This document shows, in pieces, positions 38,832 to 50,193 of a stretch of 64,000 bases of DNA (positions within the stretch are counted from its first letter, which is position 1; every line of letters begins with the position of its first letter). Under the pieces are notes generated by a model. It saw only the letters and a list, made by a program, of their open reading frames with translations, searched no databases and was not told the origin of the DNA. The translations under genes were made by a program, and so were the position numbers. The DNA comes from Hydrogenophilales bacterium 12-61-10 (GTDB lineage Bacteria; Pseudomonadota; Gammaproteobacteria; Burkholderiales; Thiobacillaceae), in contig NCCT01000017.1 of the NCBI GenBank assembly GCA_002279795.1, forward strand, positions 1 to 64,000, in the 5' to 3' direction.

Positions 38832-39938
38832 TCAGTGCGCGATGTCGAACGCGTCCGGCAACTCGACGTGCAGCGTCTGCGTGGGGAACGCAAGTTGCGC
38901 GCCGTGGGCTGCGACGACTTCGCCCATTTTCAGCAATACATCCTGTTTGACTGCCTGGTAATCGACCCAGGCGGTGGTGTGGGTGAAGGTATAAACCAGA
39001 ATATCGAGCGAGGACGCGCCATAGGTGTTGAAGTTGACGATCAGCGTCTGGCTGCTGTCGATGGCGGGATGGGATTCGAGCATGCTGCGGATACCGGCGA
39101 CCACGGCCGCGACCTTGTCGAAATCGGCGTAGCGCAGGCCGATCGTTTCCTTGATGCGGCGGTGCGACATGCGCGAGGGGTTTTCCACGATCAGCGAGGT
39201 GAACAGCGCGTTCGGCACGTAGATCGGATTTTTGTTGAAGCCGCGGATACGCGTCTGCCGCCAGGAAATATGCTCGACGGTGCCTTCGATGGACTGCTCG
39301 GGCGAGCGTATCCAGTCGCCGACGGCAAACGGCCGGTCCAGATAAATGGTGAGGCCGCCAAAAAAGTTGGCGAGCAGGTCCTTGGCGGCAAAGCCGATGG
39401 CGATGCCGCCGATGCCGCCGAGGGTGAGCACGCCGCCGATGCTCACGCCCAGGGTTTGCAGCACGACCAGGATCGCCACGATCACCACCACCAGCCGCAG
39501 GAACTTGCTCAAGGCGTCGAGCGTGGTGCGGTCGAAGTCTTCGCCGCGTTGCTGCTGGTCGAGGGCATAGCCTTCGATGATGCGCTTGACGAAACCGACC
39601 AGAAACCACGCCAGGCACAGCACCAGACCGACATTGCGCACGGCGTCGATGCGCTCGAACAGCGGGTCGGGGAATCTGCGGTTCAGCGTGTCGCTCACCA
39701 GCGCCAGACCGATCAGCCACACCATCACCTGGGCGGGACGGCGCGCGCTTTTTTGCAGGGCGTCATCCCAATGGGTGGGCGTGTGTTTGGCCAGACGCCC
39801 CAGCAGGCGGCTCGCCAGGCCGACCACGCCCGCCACGAACAGGGTGGCGACGAGCAGGAGGGCGATGCGCACCATCCAGGGTTCGGTCAGTGTCAAAAAA
39901 TCGGGCAGGGCAAGTAAATCAGGCATGGCGGTTTGCAT
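38832..39938 (-). CDS. MscS-family mechanosensitive ion channel
   Basis: 368 residues. N-terminal membrane helices (about 20-45, 68-88, 97-118, 145-165) lead to the pore helix LGGIGGIAIGFAAKDLLANFFGG and the beta domain (DRPFAVGDWIRSP, GTVEHISWRQTRIRGFNKNPIYVPNALF). A C-terminal alpha/beta domain ends at about 360. It opens under membrane tension to release solutes after osmotic downshock. It is 20 bp upstream of a DUF1345 gene on the same strand. Confidence 0.94.
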   Translation of the reverse strand: MQTAMPDLLALPDFLTLTEPWMVRIALLLVATLFVAGVVGLASRLLGRLAKHTPTHWDDALQKSARRPAQVMVWLIGLALVSDTLNRRFPDPLFERIDAVRNVGLVLCLAWFLVGFVKRIIEGYALDQQQRGEDFDRTTLDALSKFLRLVVVIVAILVVLQTLGVSIGGVLTLGGIGGIAIGFAAKDLLANFFGGLTIYLDRPFAVGDWIRSPEQSIEGTVEHISWRQTRIRGFNKNPIYVPNALFTSLIVENPSRMSHRRIKETIGLRYADFDKVAAVVAGIRSMLESHPAIDSSQTLIVNFNTYGASSLDILVYTFTHTTAWVDYQAVKQDVLLKMGEVVAAHGAQLAFPTQTLHVELPDAFDIAH

Positions 39939-39958
39939 TCAGTCGAACAAAGGGCGCG

Positions 39959-40630
39959 TCAGTCGAGGGCGCTGGCGACGAGGTTGAGGATCAGCGCCAG
40001 CACCATCAGGTTGAAGGCGAACGAAATCAAACCGTGAACCAGCACCAGGCGGCGCATGTGCGGTTTTGAAATGCCGACATCGGCCACCTGCGAGGTCATG
40101 CCGATGACGGCCGAGAAATAGGCGAAATCCAGATAGTTGGGCTCGGCGGTGCCGGGAAATACCAGTCCGCCTGCCTCTTCGCGGTAATAGCGGCGCGCGT
40201 AGCGCAGGGCAAAAACGGTTTGCAGCAGCAGCCAGGTGACCGCCAGCGTGGCGAGCGCGAGGCCGATATGCGACCAGCGGTCGACGCCGGTGAGTGCGCG
40301 CGCGGCGTGCGTGACGAGCAGCACGCCGCCGAGGCTGATCCACGAACTGGCGACGACCAGCGCATACAGCGCCGCCGTGCCGGGGTCCAGACTGGATGCG
40401 AGCAGCCGGGTATGCGCAGCATCGAGCCGCCCCATGCCCCACCAGACAATCAGCAGATAGGTGAGCGCACCGGCGAGCCAGCCCGCCAGCACGCGGGCTT
40501 CCCACAACGCCAGCGGCAGCAGCGTGGCGGCCAGCAGTCCCAGCGCGCCGGCGACCAGAATCCGGTGCCAGGCGCGTAACCGTGCCAGCGGGTGCAGTTC
40601 GGGATGCGAAAAAGGCAGCAGTGTTTTCAT
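39959..40630 (-). CDS. DUF1345 membrane protein
   Basis: 223 residues with five or six membrane helices. The conserved DUF1345 stretch is EPNYLDFAYFSAVIGMTSQVADVGISKPHMRRLVLVHGLISFAFN near the C-terminus; FALRYARRYY precedes it. Function is unknown. The ATG at 40630 overlaps the stop of the DedA gene (ATGA), so the longer frame to 40942 is rejected. Cotranscribed with dedA and probably mscS. Confidence 0.9.
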   Translation of the reverse strand: MKTLLPFSHPELHPLARLRAWHRILVAGALGLLAATLLPLALWEARVLAGWLAGALTYLLIVWWGMGRLDAAHTRLLASSLDPGTAALYALVVASSWISLGGVLLVTHAARALTGVDRWSHIGLALATLAVTWLLLQTVFALRYARRYYREEAGGLVFPGTAEPNYLDFAYFSAVIGMTSQVADVGISKPHMRRLVLVHGLISFAFNLMVLALILNLVASALD

Positions 40631-41199
40631 GGTCCAGATTCCTTTGAGGGACGTGCGCGCCAGCGCCGCCAGCCGCGTGCCGCCAGCGCCAGCACGACGA
40701 CCGCCGCCATGCCCCAGTGCTCGTAGCGATGCCAGGCAGGCGCGCGCTGCGCGATCAGCGCGCCGAAACTCCAGCCCACGCCGGCGACCAGCGCCGCCCA
40801 CAGCGCGGCCGACAGCAGATTCAGCCAGAAAAACCGCCGCCACGACACCGTGCTCATTCCCAGCGCCAGCGGCAAGGCCGTGCGCAGGCCCCACAGGAAG
40901 CGCATGGCGATGATCGCAAGGTCCGGGTGACGCTCGATCCACGCCAGTGCGCGTGCCATTTTCGTATTGAGCGCCGGCCGCGCGGCGAGCAGGCGGCGCG
41001 CATGACGGCGGCCGAGCCAGAAAAAAAGCTGGTCGCCGAGCGAGGCGCCAAGCCAGGCGACGCCGATGACGGGCGCGAAATCGAGATAGCCGCGATGCGC
41101 CGCATAGCCGGCCAGCAACAGCACGGTCTCGCCTTCGAGCAAGGTGCCGGCAAACACTGCCGCGTAGCCGAAGCGGGCGATCAGGAAGGCGATGTCCAT
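40627..41199 (-). CDS. DedA/SNARE-associated family membrane protein
   Basis: 190 residues. FAGTLLEGETVLLLAGYAAHRGYL and GASLGDQLFFWLGRRHARRLL form the DedA-family re-entrant motif, and AIIAMRFLWGLRTALPLALGMSTVSWRRFFWLN contains the conserved R-G-x-R-x-x-x-P segment. DedA proteins recycle undecaprenyl phosphate or other lipid carriers across the inner membrane. First gene of a minus-strand group with DUF1345 and MscS, divergent from the response regulator. Confidence 0.9.
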   Translation of the reverse strand: MDIAFLIARFGYAAVFAGTLLEGETVLLLAGYAAHRGYLDFAPVIGVAWLGASLGDQLFFWLGRRHARRLLAARPALNTKMARALAWIERHPDLAIIAMRFLWGLRTALPLALGMSTVSWRRFFWLNLLSAALWAALVAGVGWSFGALIAQRAPAWHRYEHWGMAAVVVLALAARGWRRWRARPSKESGP

Positions 41200-41269
41200 G
41201 CGGTTTGGGCTGCGGTCATTCGTCGAATGGTAATGAATATTTGCCGGGGCAGACGGCTAAACTTGCGGC

Positions 41270-41953
41270 ATGAAACTCCTGGTGATCGAAGACGACATCG
41301 AAGCGGCGACCTATCTGCGGCGCGGGCTGAGCGAATCCGGCCACGTGGTCGATTGCGCGCACGACGGCGAAACCGGCTTGCAGCTCGCGCTGCAAAATCC
41401 CTATGACGCGCTGATCGTCGACCGCATGTTGCCGCGCCGCGACGGCCTGTCGCTGATCCGCATGCTGCGCGCCGATGGCCGCATGACGCCGGTGCTGGTG
41501 CTGTCTGCGCTCGGCCAGGTCGATCAGCGCGTCGAGGGGCTGCGCGCGGGCGGCGACGACTATCTGGTCAAGCCGTATGCGTTTGCCGAACTGCTCGCGC
41601 GCATCGACGCCCTGGCGCGGCGCGCGGCGCCCGCCGTTCCGGACACGCCGGGCGTGCTCAAGGTCGCCGACCTCGAACTCGATCTGGAACGCCGCCGCGT
41701 CAGCCGCGCCGGGCAGTTGATCCGGCTGCAGCCGCGCGAACTGCGCCTGCTCGAATACCTGATGCGGCGCGCCGGACGCATCGTGACGCGGACGATGCTG
41801 CTGGAGCAGGTGTGGGATTTGCACTTCGACCCACAGACCAATGTGGTGGACAGCCAGATCAGCCGCCTGCGCGCCAAGATCGACCGCGATTTCGACACCC
41901 CCCTGCTGCATACCCTGCGCGGCATCGGCTACCGGCTGGGCGAAGAGGCGTGA
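41270..41953 (+). CDS. OmpR/QseB-family response regulator
   Basis: 227 residues. The receiver domain has acidic pocket E7-D8-D9, phospho-acceptor D51 (ALIVDRMLP) and the lysine in YLVKPYAFAEL. The winged-helix output domain (about 130-225) has VSRAGQLIRLQPRELRLLEYLMRRAGRIVTRTMLLEQVWD. Its stop overlaps the kinase start. It is divergent from dedA across 70 bp, and may control the minus-strand membrane-protein block; that is inferred from position only. Confidence 0.95.
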   Translation: MKLLVIEDDIEAATYLRRGLSESGHVVDCAHDGETGLQLALQNPYDALIVDRMLPRRDGLSLIRMLRADGRMTPVLVLSALGQVDQRVEGLRAGGDDYLVKPYAFAELLARIDALARRAAPAVPDTPGVLKVADLELDLERRRVSRAGQLIRLQPRELRLLEYLMRRAGRIVTRTMLLEQVWDLHFDPQTNVVDSQISRLRAKIDRDFDTPLLHTLRGIGYRLGEEA

Positions 41954-43383
41954 AGCGCTTCACCTCGCGCCTGCGTCATCTGCTGCGCACCTCCGCCCTG
42001 CGGCTGGCGCTGCGTTATGCGCTGTTGCAGGTGCTGCTGCTGGCCGTGGCGCTGACAGCGCTGTTCTGGGTGGTCAACCGCTACGTCAACCAGCAGATTT
42101 CGACCAGCCTCGCTACCGAGCTGGCCGCGCTGAAAAGCCTGCCCGCCGCGACGCTGGCGACGCGTGTTGCAGCGCTGGCCGAAGCCCCCGGCCCGGCGCG
42201 CGGCGCGCGGCATTATCTGTTGCTCGATGCAACCAACACGCGGCAGGCGGGCGACGTGCTCGCCTGGCCAGCGTGGCTGCCGAGCGACGGCACGCAGCGT
42301 CAGGGCGAGCTCATCATCATTGAACAGGACGACGACGCGCATGGCGACCGGACAAGCCCTCACGACGACCACGAAGCGACGCCGCTGCCCGCCGTCGGCA
42401 CCACGCTTGCCAGCGGCGGGCGGCTGCTCATCGCGCAGGAGCCCGGCGCTGCGGAAGACCTGCGCGAAGTCGCACTGATCGCCGCCGCCGTGGTGCTGCT
42501 GCTGGCGGCGAGCCTGTCGTTGACGCTGGGCCTGGCGCTCGGCTGGCAATGGCTGCACCGCATCGAACGGGTGAATCAGACGGCCGGAAAAATTGCGGCG
42601 GGCGACTTGACGCAACGCATGCGGGGCGACGGTCGCGGCGACGAGTTCGACCTTCTCGCCACGCATCTGAACGCCATGCTCGAACGCATCGAGCGTGCCG
42701 TGGCGGGCATGCGCGACGTGTCGGACAACGTGGCGCACGACCTGCGCCGTCCGCTTTCGCGCCTGAAAACCCGCATTGAAGTCGTGCTGCATCAGCCACG
42801 CGACGCCGCAACCTACCAGCGCGCCCTGGCAGACACCCTGACCGACGCCGACGAACTGATGCGCACGTTCGACGCCCTGCTCTCCATCGCCCGGCTCGAA
42901 GCCGGCAGCGAAACCGTTGCGCGCGAACCCGTCGACCTCGCCACGCTGGCGCGTGACATGGCTGATCTCTACGCCGAGGAGGCCGACGACAGCGGGCGCA
43001 CTTTCACGCTCGACCTCGCCGACGGTGTCGCCACGCCCGGCTCCCGCACACTGCTCGCGCAGGCGCTGGTCAACCTGCTCGACAACGCCTTCAAATACAG
43101 CGCGCCCGGCGTGGCGCTCGGCATCTCGCTGCACCAGGATGCGAGCCATGCCCGGCTCGCCGTCATCGACCACGGCGCCGGCATCGCGACAGCGGATTTT
43201 GCCAAGATGACCGAGCGTTTCGCCCGCGCCGACAGCGCCCGCAGCCAGCCCGGCAGCGGGCTCGGCCTGGCGCTGGTCAAGGCCATCGCGCATGCTCACC
43301 AGGGCGAGCTGACGCTGCGCGACACGCCGGGCGGCGGGTTGACGGCGGAACTGGTGTTGCCGCTGGCGGCGATGCCTGGGTAA
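41950..43383 (+). CDS. Two-component sensor histidine kinase
   Basis: 477 residues from a GTG at 41950 that overlaps the regulator's TGA (GTGA). Two membrane helices (about 20-45 and 175-200) flank a periplasmic sensor with a His/Asp-rich patch (EQDDDAHGDRTSPHDDHEA) that could bind metal or sense cations. Then come HAMP (about 200-250), H-box NVAHDLRRPLSRLKTR with H263, N-box LVNLLDNAFKYS, G1 VIDHGAGI and G2 GSGLGLALVKAIA. All catalytic motifs are intact. Confidence 0.95.
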   Translation: MKRFTSRLRHLLRTSALRLALRYALLQVLLLAVALTALFWVVNRYVNQQISTSLATELAALKSLPAATLATRVAALAEAPGPARGARHYLLLDATNTRQAGDVLAWPAWLPSDGTQRQGELIIIEQDDDAHGDRTSPHDDHEATPLPAVGTTLASGGRLLIAQEPGAAEDLREVALIAAAVVLLLAASLSLTLGLALGWQWLHRIERVNQTAGKIAAGDLTQRMRGDGRGDEFDLLATHLNAMLERIERAVAGMRDVSDNVAHDLRRPLSRLKTRIEVVLHQPRDAATYQRALADTLTDADELMRTFDALLSIARLEAGSETVAREPVDLATLARDMADLYAEEADDSGRTFTLDLADGVATPGSRTLLAQALVNLLDNAFKYSAPGVALGISLHQDASHARLAVIDHGAGIATADFAKMTERFARADSARSQPGSGLGLALVKAIAHAHQGELTLRDTPGGGLTAELVLPLAAMPG

Positions 43384-43459
43384 GACCGTCGCGCAGCTTG
43401 CGCAGGCAGACTTGTTGGGTTGGGTAGAAGCGGCTGCACGGGCGCGCGCAGGCGCGAAT

Positions 43460-43485
43460 GAAAAACCGGCCGCTTGAGCGGCCGG
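43460..43485 (-). terminator. Rho-independent terminator for the minus-strand methyltransferase/dsbC group
   Basis: Read on the minus strand: CCGGCCGCT-CA-AGCGGCCGG followed by TTTTT, seven bases after the methyltransferase stop at 43493. Confidence 0.85.
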
Positions 43486-43492
43486 CGTGAAC

Positions 43493-44094
43493 TCAGGCTG
43501 CGGGCTTGATGGCGACCAGGTCGATCAGCGCCGACAGGCCGTGATGATGTGCGCCTTCGTTGATGACCGAGTCGTGTTCGCTGAGATGCACGATGTTCCA
43601 GTCGCCGAACCAGTTGCGCAGGTCGGCTTCGGTATACAGGTTGGCCGGGTTGGACGGCCCGCCGGTGGCGAATTCGATCTGCTTCGGCGTATAGCCCTGC
43701 AGGATCAGCGTGCCGCCCGGCTTGAGCGTGCGGCGGATGCCTTCGATGATCTGCTCGCGCCCGGGCGGCGGCACGAACTGGATGAAGATGCGTCGTAAGC
43801 AGCCGCGGGCCACGACCATGCAAGCACGTCGGCCTGCTCGATTTCCAGCGCCACCCCGCGCGCGCTGGCCAGCCTGGCGGCCTTGTCGAGCGCGGCCGGC
43901 GAAAAGTCGATGGCATGCACTGCCAGCCCCTGTTCGGCCAGCCACACGCCGTTGCGTCCTTCGCCATCGGCGATCGACAGCACGCGCTGGCCGGCTTTCA
44001 GGTGCGCGGCCTGGCTGGCGAGAAAAACATTGGGCGCGGTGCCAAAGATGTATTCATCGGTGGCGTAGCGCGCATTCCAGAAATCAAGGCTCAT
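43493..44094 (-). pseudogene. Class I SAM-dependent methyltransferase with a one-base frameshift
   Basis: From the ATG at 44094 the product starts MSLDFWNARYATDEYIFGTA and has the SAM-binding sequence RVLSIADGEGRNGVWLAEQG, then AIDFSPAALDKAARLA, up to WPAAAYDA. The normal continuation (IFIQFVPPPGREQIIEGIRRTLKPGGTLILQGYTPKQ... to IKPAA at 43493) lies in another frame. Restoring one base near 43795 (GAC GCN ATC TTC) joins them into a protein of about 200 residues resembling TehB/thiopurine-type small-molecule methyltransferases. Both halves are well preserved, so the lesion is recent or a sequencing error. Confidence 0.85.
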
Positions 44095-44107
44095 GCCTGC
44101 CGACTGC

Positions 44108-44830
44108 TTATTTGGCGTTGGCGGCGAACAGTTTTTCCAGCTGCGCTGCGGGCACCATGCCCGGCACGCGCTGGCCGTTGGTGAAGAACAGCGTGGGAGT
44201 GCCGGACACTTTCAGCTTCTGCCCCAGCGCGATGGTTGCGTCGACCGGGTTGGCGCACTTGCCGTCGTTGTTCGGCACAGTGCCGCGCGTGATGTAGGCA
44301 TCCCACGCCTTGTTGCGGTCAGGCGCGCACCAGATCTGCTTGGAAGCCTGAACCGCCTTGGGATGCAGGCCTTCGATCGGATAGAGGAAGGTGTAGACCG
44401 TGGTGTTGTCGACCTTGTTCAGCTCGGCCTCGAACTTGCGGCAATACGGGCAATCGACGTCGGAGAACACCACCAGCTTGCGCGCGCCGTTGCCTTTGAC
44501 CACCTTGATGGCATTGGCGAGCGGCAGATCGCTCCACTTGATCGCCTGCAGCTGGTTGAGGCGCGCCTGCGTCAGGTTGGTGCGGTTTTTCAGGTCGATC
44601 ACATCGCCGGTGAATACGTACTGCGCCTTGGCATCGACGTAGACCAGCTGGTCGTCGAGGTACACCTCGAACAGGCCGCTGTAGGGCGTGGGCTTGACCG
44701 AACTCAGCTGCGCGCCGGGAAACTGCTTCGACAGCGCCTTGCGAATGACGGCTTCGTTGGCTTGCGCACCGGCAGCGATCAGCAGGCTGGCGGTCAGCGC
44801 CAGTTGGGTCAAACGGATTGCAAGTTTCAT
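44108..44830 (-). CDS. dsbC: Thiol:disulfide interchange protein DsbC
   Basis: 240-residue periplasmic disulphide isomerase. The signal peptide ends near GAQA (residue 24). The N-terminal dimerisation domain (about 25-90) is followed by a thioredoxin domain with active-site C127-P-Y-C130 (FSDVDCPYCRKFE) and the cis-proline loop VSGTPTLFF. The second, structural cysteine pair is QIWCAPD and DGKCANP. It shuffles incorrect disulphides in secreted proteins. It is 13 bp upstream of the methyltransferase gene and 27 bp downstream of the hydroxylase gene on the same strand. Confidence 0.95.
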   Translation of the reverse strand: MKLAIRLTQLALTASLLIAAGAQANEAVIRKALSKQFPGAQLSSVKPTPYSGLFEVYLDDQLVYVDAKAQYVFTGDVIDLKNRTNLTQARLNQLQAIKWSDLPLANAIKVVKGNGARKLVVFSDVDCPYCRKFEAELNKVDNTTVYTFLYPIEGLHPKAVQASKQIWCAPDRNKAWDAYITRGTVPNNDGKCANPVDATIALGQKLKVSGTPTLFFTNGQRVPGMVPAAQLEKLFAANAK

Positions 44831-44857
44831 GGTGACTCCAGAAGAAAATCAAAAAAT

Positions 44858-46048
44858 TCAGTCCATCGCCTCGCGCACCAGCGCCGCCTTCAGGGGCGGC
44901 AGCCGGTTGAGCCAGGCCATGCCGGTATTGCGTAGCCAGCCTGCGTGTTCGCTGGCGAACAGGTGATGCAGACCGTGGGTGAGCGCCTGCATGCGCTGCA
45001 CCGGCTCGGCGCGTTCGCGGGCATAGCGTTGTAGCACACGCAGATCACCGCAATGGTTTTTGCGGTGTGCGGCCAGCACCTCTACCAGCGCTTCGGCGTC
45101 GCCAAAGCCCAGATTGACGCCCTGCCCGGCCAGCGGATGCACGCCGTGCGCGGCGTCGCCGATCAGCGCCACGCCAGGCGCAACGATTGCCTCGACCCGG
45201 TTCAGCCGCAGCGGAAACGCCACGGCCGGGGTCAGCAAACGCAATGCGCCGAGCCGGTCGTGGCCGGCGGCCTGGACGCTTGCCGCCAGCGCCGCCGCAT
45301 CCAGCGCGATCAGTTCATCCGCATGCGCAGACGGAGTTGACCAGACCATCGACATCTGGTTCCCGCCCGGCCCACCCAGCGGCAGCCAGGCCAGAATACC
45401 GTGGTCGAAAAACCACTGGAACGCGGTGCCGCGATGCGACTTTTCGCACTCGAAATTCGCCACCACGCCGCTCTGGGCGTAGGGCGTCAGCGTCGAACCC
45501 AGCCCTGCCCAGTCGCGAATGCGCGAAGCCGCGCCGTCGGCGCCGACCAGCAGTTCGGTTTCCAGCTGTGTGCCGTCGGCGAGCGTCAGCCGCGTGCGCG
45601 ATTCACCCCGCTCGATCGATTCGATCGTTGCCGGGCAATGCAGCGCCACGTTGCCTGTCCCGAGCCCCGTCGAAGGGCCGTCGGCCTGCAGCGCTTGCCA
45701 CAGGGCGTGCTGCAAGCGGCCACTTTCGACGATGGTCGCCAGATGCGACACGCCGGCTTCATAGGCGTCGAGGCGGATCGCGCCCGACGTGTCGCCGGCG
45801 ACATCCATACGGAACACTGGCTGGATGCGCTGGGCGTCCAGCCGCTGCCAGGCGCCAAAACGCTCGAGAAAACGCTGGCTGGCGGGACTGATGGCATAGA
45901 TGCGGGTGTCCCAGGTTTCAGCGGGCACGTCGGGCGGCTGGCGCTCGATCAGCGCCACGCGCACGCCCTGGCGGCCCAGCACCAGCGCCGCTGCTGCGCC
46001 CACCAGGCCTGCGCCGACGATGACCACCTGAAAGCGCTCGCCGCTCAT
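44858..46048 (-). CDS. UbiH/UbiF-family FAD-dependent hydroxylase (first of two)
   Basis: 396 residues. The FAD-binding Rossmann motif is IVGAGLVGAAAALVLGRQG at 10-28, the second flavin motif GADGAASRIRDWAG (about 178-191) and the ribityl-binding GDAAHGVHPLAGQGVNLGFGDA (about 292-313). These aromatic hydroxylases act on the ubiquinone ring at C5, C6 or C7; which position is targeted cannot be read from sequence. It overlaps the second hydroxylase gene by 4 bp. Pairs of UbiH-like genes beside pepP are usual in Proteobacteria. Confidence 0.9.
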   Translation of the reverse strand: MSGERFQVVIVGAGLVGAAAALVLGRQGVRVALIERQPPDVPAETWDTRIYAISPASQRFLERFGAWQRLDAQRIQPVFRMDVAGDTSGAIRLDAYEAGVSHLATIVESGRLQHALWQALQADGPSTGLGTGNVALHCPATIESIERGESRTRLTLADGTQLETELLVGADGAASRIRDWAGLGSTLTPYAQSGVVANFECEKSHRGTAFQWFFDHGILAWLPLGGPGGNQMSMVWSTPSAHADELIALDAAALAASVQAAGHDRLGALRLLTPAVAFPLRLNRVEAIVAPGVALIGDAAHGVHPLAGQGVNLGFGDAEALVEVLAAHRKNHCGDLRVLQRYARERAEPVQRMQALTHGLHHLFASEHAGWLRNTGMAWLNRLPPLKAALVREAMD

Positions 46049-47224
46049 CCGCGCGCCCCGAAGATCATCCGTCGCGCGACGAAGTTTTTAAGTGGCGGGC
46101 ACAGCTCCAGCGCCAGCAGGCCGAGCCCGCGCGCGTGGCGCACCGGCGTAATGTCGTTGGAAAACACCCGCACCAGAAAATCGGTGAAGCCGACCCCGCC
46201 CAGCACATCGACGCGGCGGCCGCGCGCGTAGGCACGCAGCATGGCGGCGCTGCCCAGCGCGTCGGGCGCCGTGTCGCCGCACAGGCTCGCCAGTTCCCAG
46301 GCATCGCGCAGGCCGATATTGAAGCCCTGCCCCGACACCGGATGCAGCGTCTGCGCCGCGTTGCCGATGCGCACCACGCGGTCGGCGGCGGTGCTGCCGA
46401 CGTAGGCCAGTTTCAGCGGGAAGGTTTTGCGCGGGCTGGCGCTCAAAAACAGTCCCTGGCGCCCGCCAAAGTGGCGATACAGTTCAGCCAGAAACGCGGC
46501 GTCGTCGAGTGCTGCAATGCGTTCGGCATCGGCATGGCTGGCAGTCCATACCAGCGCGTAACGGTCGCCTTTCGGCAGCAGCGCGGCCGGACCTTGCGGC
46601 GTGAAGCGTTCGTACGCCTGGTTGGCGTGCGGCAACTCGGTCTGCACTTCGCACACCACGGCCATCTGCTCGTAGTCGCGCTGCAGTTTGGGCGCCGGCG
46701 CCGCAGTCGCTTTTGAAGCCACGTCGCGGCGCCCGCCGTCGGCCACCACCACCAGCGGCGCGGCGAGACTGCGGCCATCGTCGGTCTGCAACGTGGCGGC
46801 CGACGCGTCGGACTCGATGGCGGTGACGGTCACGCCGTACTCGACCGCGATGCCCGCCTCGGCCAGCGCCTGCTTTAGCGCCGCCGTCAGCGTGGCGTAA
46901 GGCAGCACGTAACCCAGCGCGGGCACCTTGACGTCCCCGGCGGACAGCCGCGTCACGCCGAGCGCACCGCGCTGCGAAATGTGGATGCGGGTAATCGGCG
47001 TCACGCCCTGCAACCGGCGCCACACGCCGAGGCGATCAAGGATCAGCTGCGAGCCGTGCGATAGCGCCAGCGTGCGGCCGTCGGCGCGCGCGGCGTCGGG
47101 CTGCTGCTCCAGCAATTGCACGCCGACTCCCTGCTGCTGCAAGGCCAGCGCGCAGACTGCGCCGACCGGCCCCGCGCCGACGATGCGCACGGCAGCCACC
47201 GCGCTGCTTTTATTTGGCGTGGCG

Positions 47225-47235
<11 letters not shown>
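46045..47235 (-). CDS. UbiH-family FAD-dependent hydroxylase (second of two)
   Basis: 396 residues, a distant paralogue of its neighbour. The Rossmann motif is RIVGAGPVGAVCALALQQQG, the second flavin motif VVADGGRRD, and the ribityl motif IGNAAQTLHPVSGQGFNIGLRDA. Its placement directly after pepP (11-bp overlap) corresponds to the pepP-ubiH arrangement of E. coli, so this is the better candidate for UbiH; assignment stays tentative. Confidence 0.88.
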
Positions 47236-49304
<2,069 letters not shown>

Positions 49305-49355
49305 TTATTAGTTCGATTTTCATAGTGCTGCAGTAACGATCTGGTCTTACACGAA

Positions 49356-49742
49356 CTAGTTTTCGGCCCATTTATTCAACTCACCAGTTCTCTGCTCGGT
49401 ATGCTCAATCAAGCACCCGTTATAAATAGCCCCCCGCATTGTGGCTGTTCCAGCAAGAGCCAACTTGCCAGAACAATCGCTGTCTCGGTACTTGACCCAA
49501 TTTCTCTGTGCTTCCCGAAGCGCGAAGCGCACTTTTTCATAATCAGTAACATCCCCTTCCTCCTGAAACGAGAGGCTCTTCAGAAGACGCTGAAACGCTA
49601 CGTTTAACTCTTTATCCTTCTTTGCAAGAGTCAGTCTTCCACATTCGTTAATTTCAATCGTATTTTTCTGTGTTGTGCACGGATCGGCGTGTGCGCCTGC
49701 TGCTGCCATTACAACAACAATAAAAAATGCTGCTTTATTCAT
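49356..49742 (-). CDS. LprI-like (DUF1311) secreted small protein
   Basis: 128 residues with a signal peptide (about 1-19, ends GAHA). The DUF1311 pattern has conserved cysteines and AQRxWxxYRDxDC: INECGRLTLAKKDKELNVAFQRL, ALREAQRNWVKYRDSDCSG and NGCLIEHTEQRTGEL. The M. tuberculosis relative LprI inhibits lysozyme; for most members the role is unknown. Lower GC and different codon use than the neighbours suggest acquisition. It sits between murU and amgK. Confidence 0.85.
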   Translation of the reverse strand: MNKAAFFIVVVMAAAGAHADPCTTQKNTIEINECGRLTLAKKDKELNVAFQRLLKSLSFQEEGDVTDYEKVRFALREAQRNWVKYRDSDCSGKLALAGTATMRGAIYNGCLIEHTEQRTGELNKWAEN

Positions 49743-50193
49743 GATTTAGAACCTCTGATCAAGGTGATGTTGCTGTAGGTTTGTAACCAGAATGCGTTAA
49801 CCCAAGCTACAAGTCCCGGTTTTGCAGCCAAAATAGTAACCACAAACGCCCAGTCATCACCGCCCTGGTTTTGACTTTAGTCCCCTCTCAGCCCCGCCGG
49901 AAATCGAGCCTGCTGGGTGGATCAGCGACAAAGGTGTTTGAGCCCCGCTCACAAAAATCAATCAAGCATTACAAAAGCGGGGCGAGTTCTTTGACGCCCA
50001 CCCGGCAGGCTCGATTTTCGGGGTTTCGGGGATGTCGGGGTGCGTTTTCTTTGGTCACTTTCTTTGTCGCATTGACAAAGAAAGTGACTAGCTGCCGGGC
50101 TACCCCCGGCCAAGCAGCCGTAGTCAAGCAACGACCTCAGGTCAAATCCCCCTCAATCTCCCTTTTCCAAAGGGGGAATTTAACCACCAACGA
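49743..50193. repeat. Intergenic nested inverted-repeat element between the LprI-like gene and amgK
   Basis: An outer stem pairs CCGGAAATCGAGCCTGCTGG-GTGG (49897-49920) with its complement at 49998-50021 over 24 bp; the two non-Watson-Crick positions are G-T, that is G-U in RNA. Inside is a second stem, GCCCCGCT (49942-49949) with AGCGGGGC (49976-49983). Just downstream is a perfect 15-bp hairpin, GTCACTTTCTTTGTC (50054-50068) and GACAAAGAAAGTGAC (50074-50088). No protein-coding gene is supported in this 450-bp gap. Structured RNA or a non-autonomous mobile element are both possible. Confidence 0.7.

Noticed and set aside
49743..50193. CRISPR array or attachment site between the LprI-like gene and amgK
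   Set aside because: The repeats are inverted, not direct and regularly spaced, and there is no integrase or tRNA nearby.
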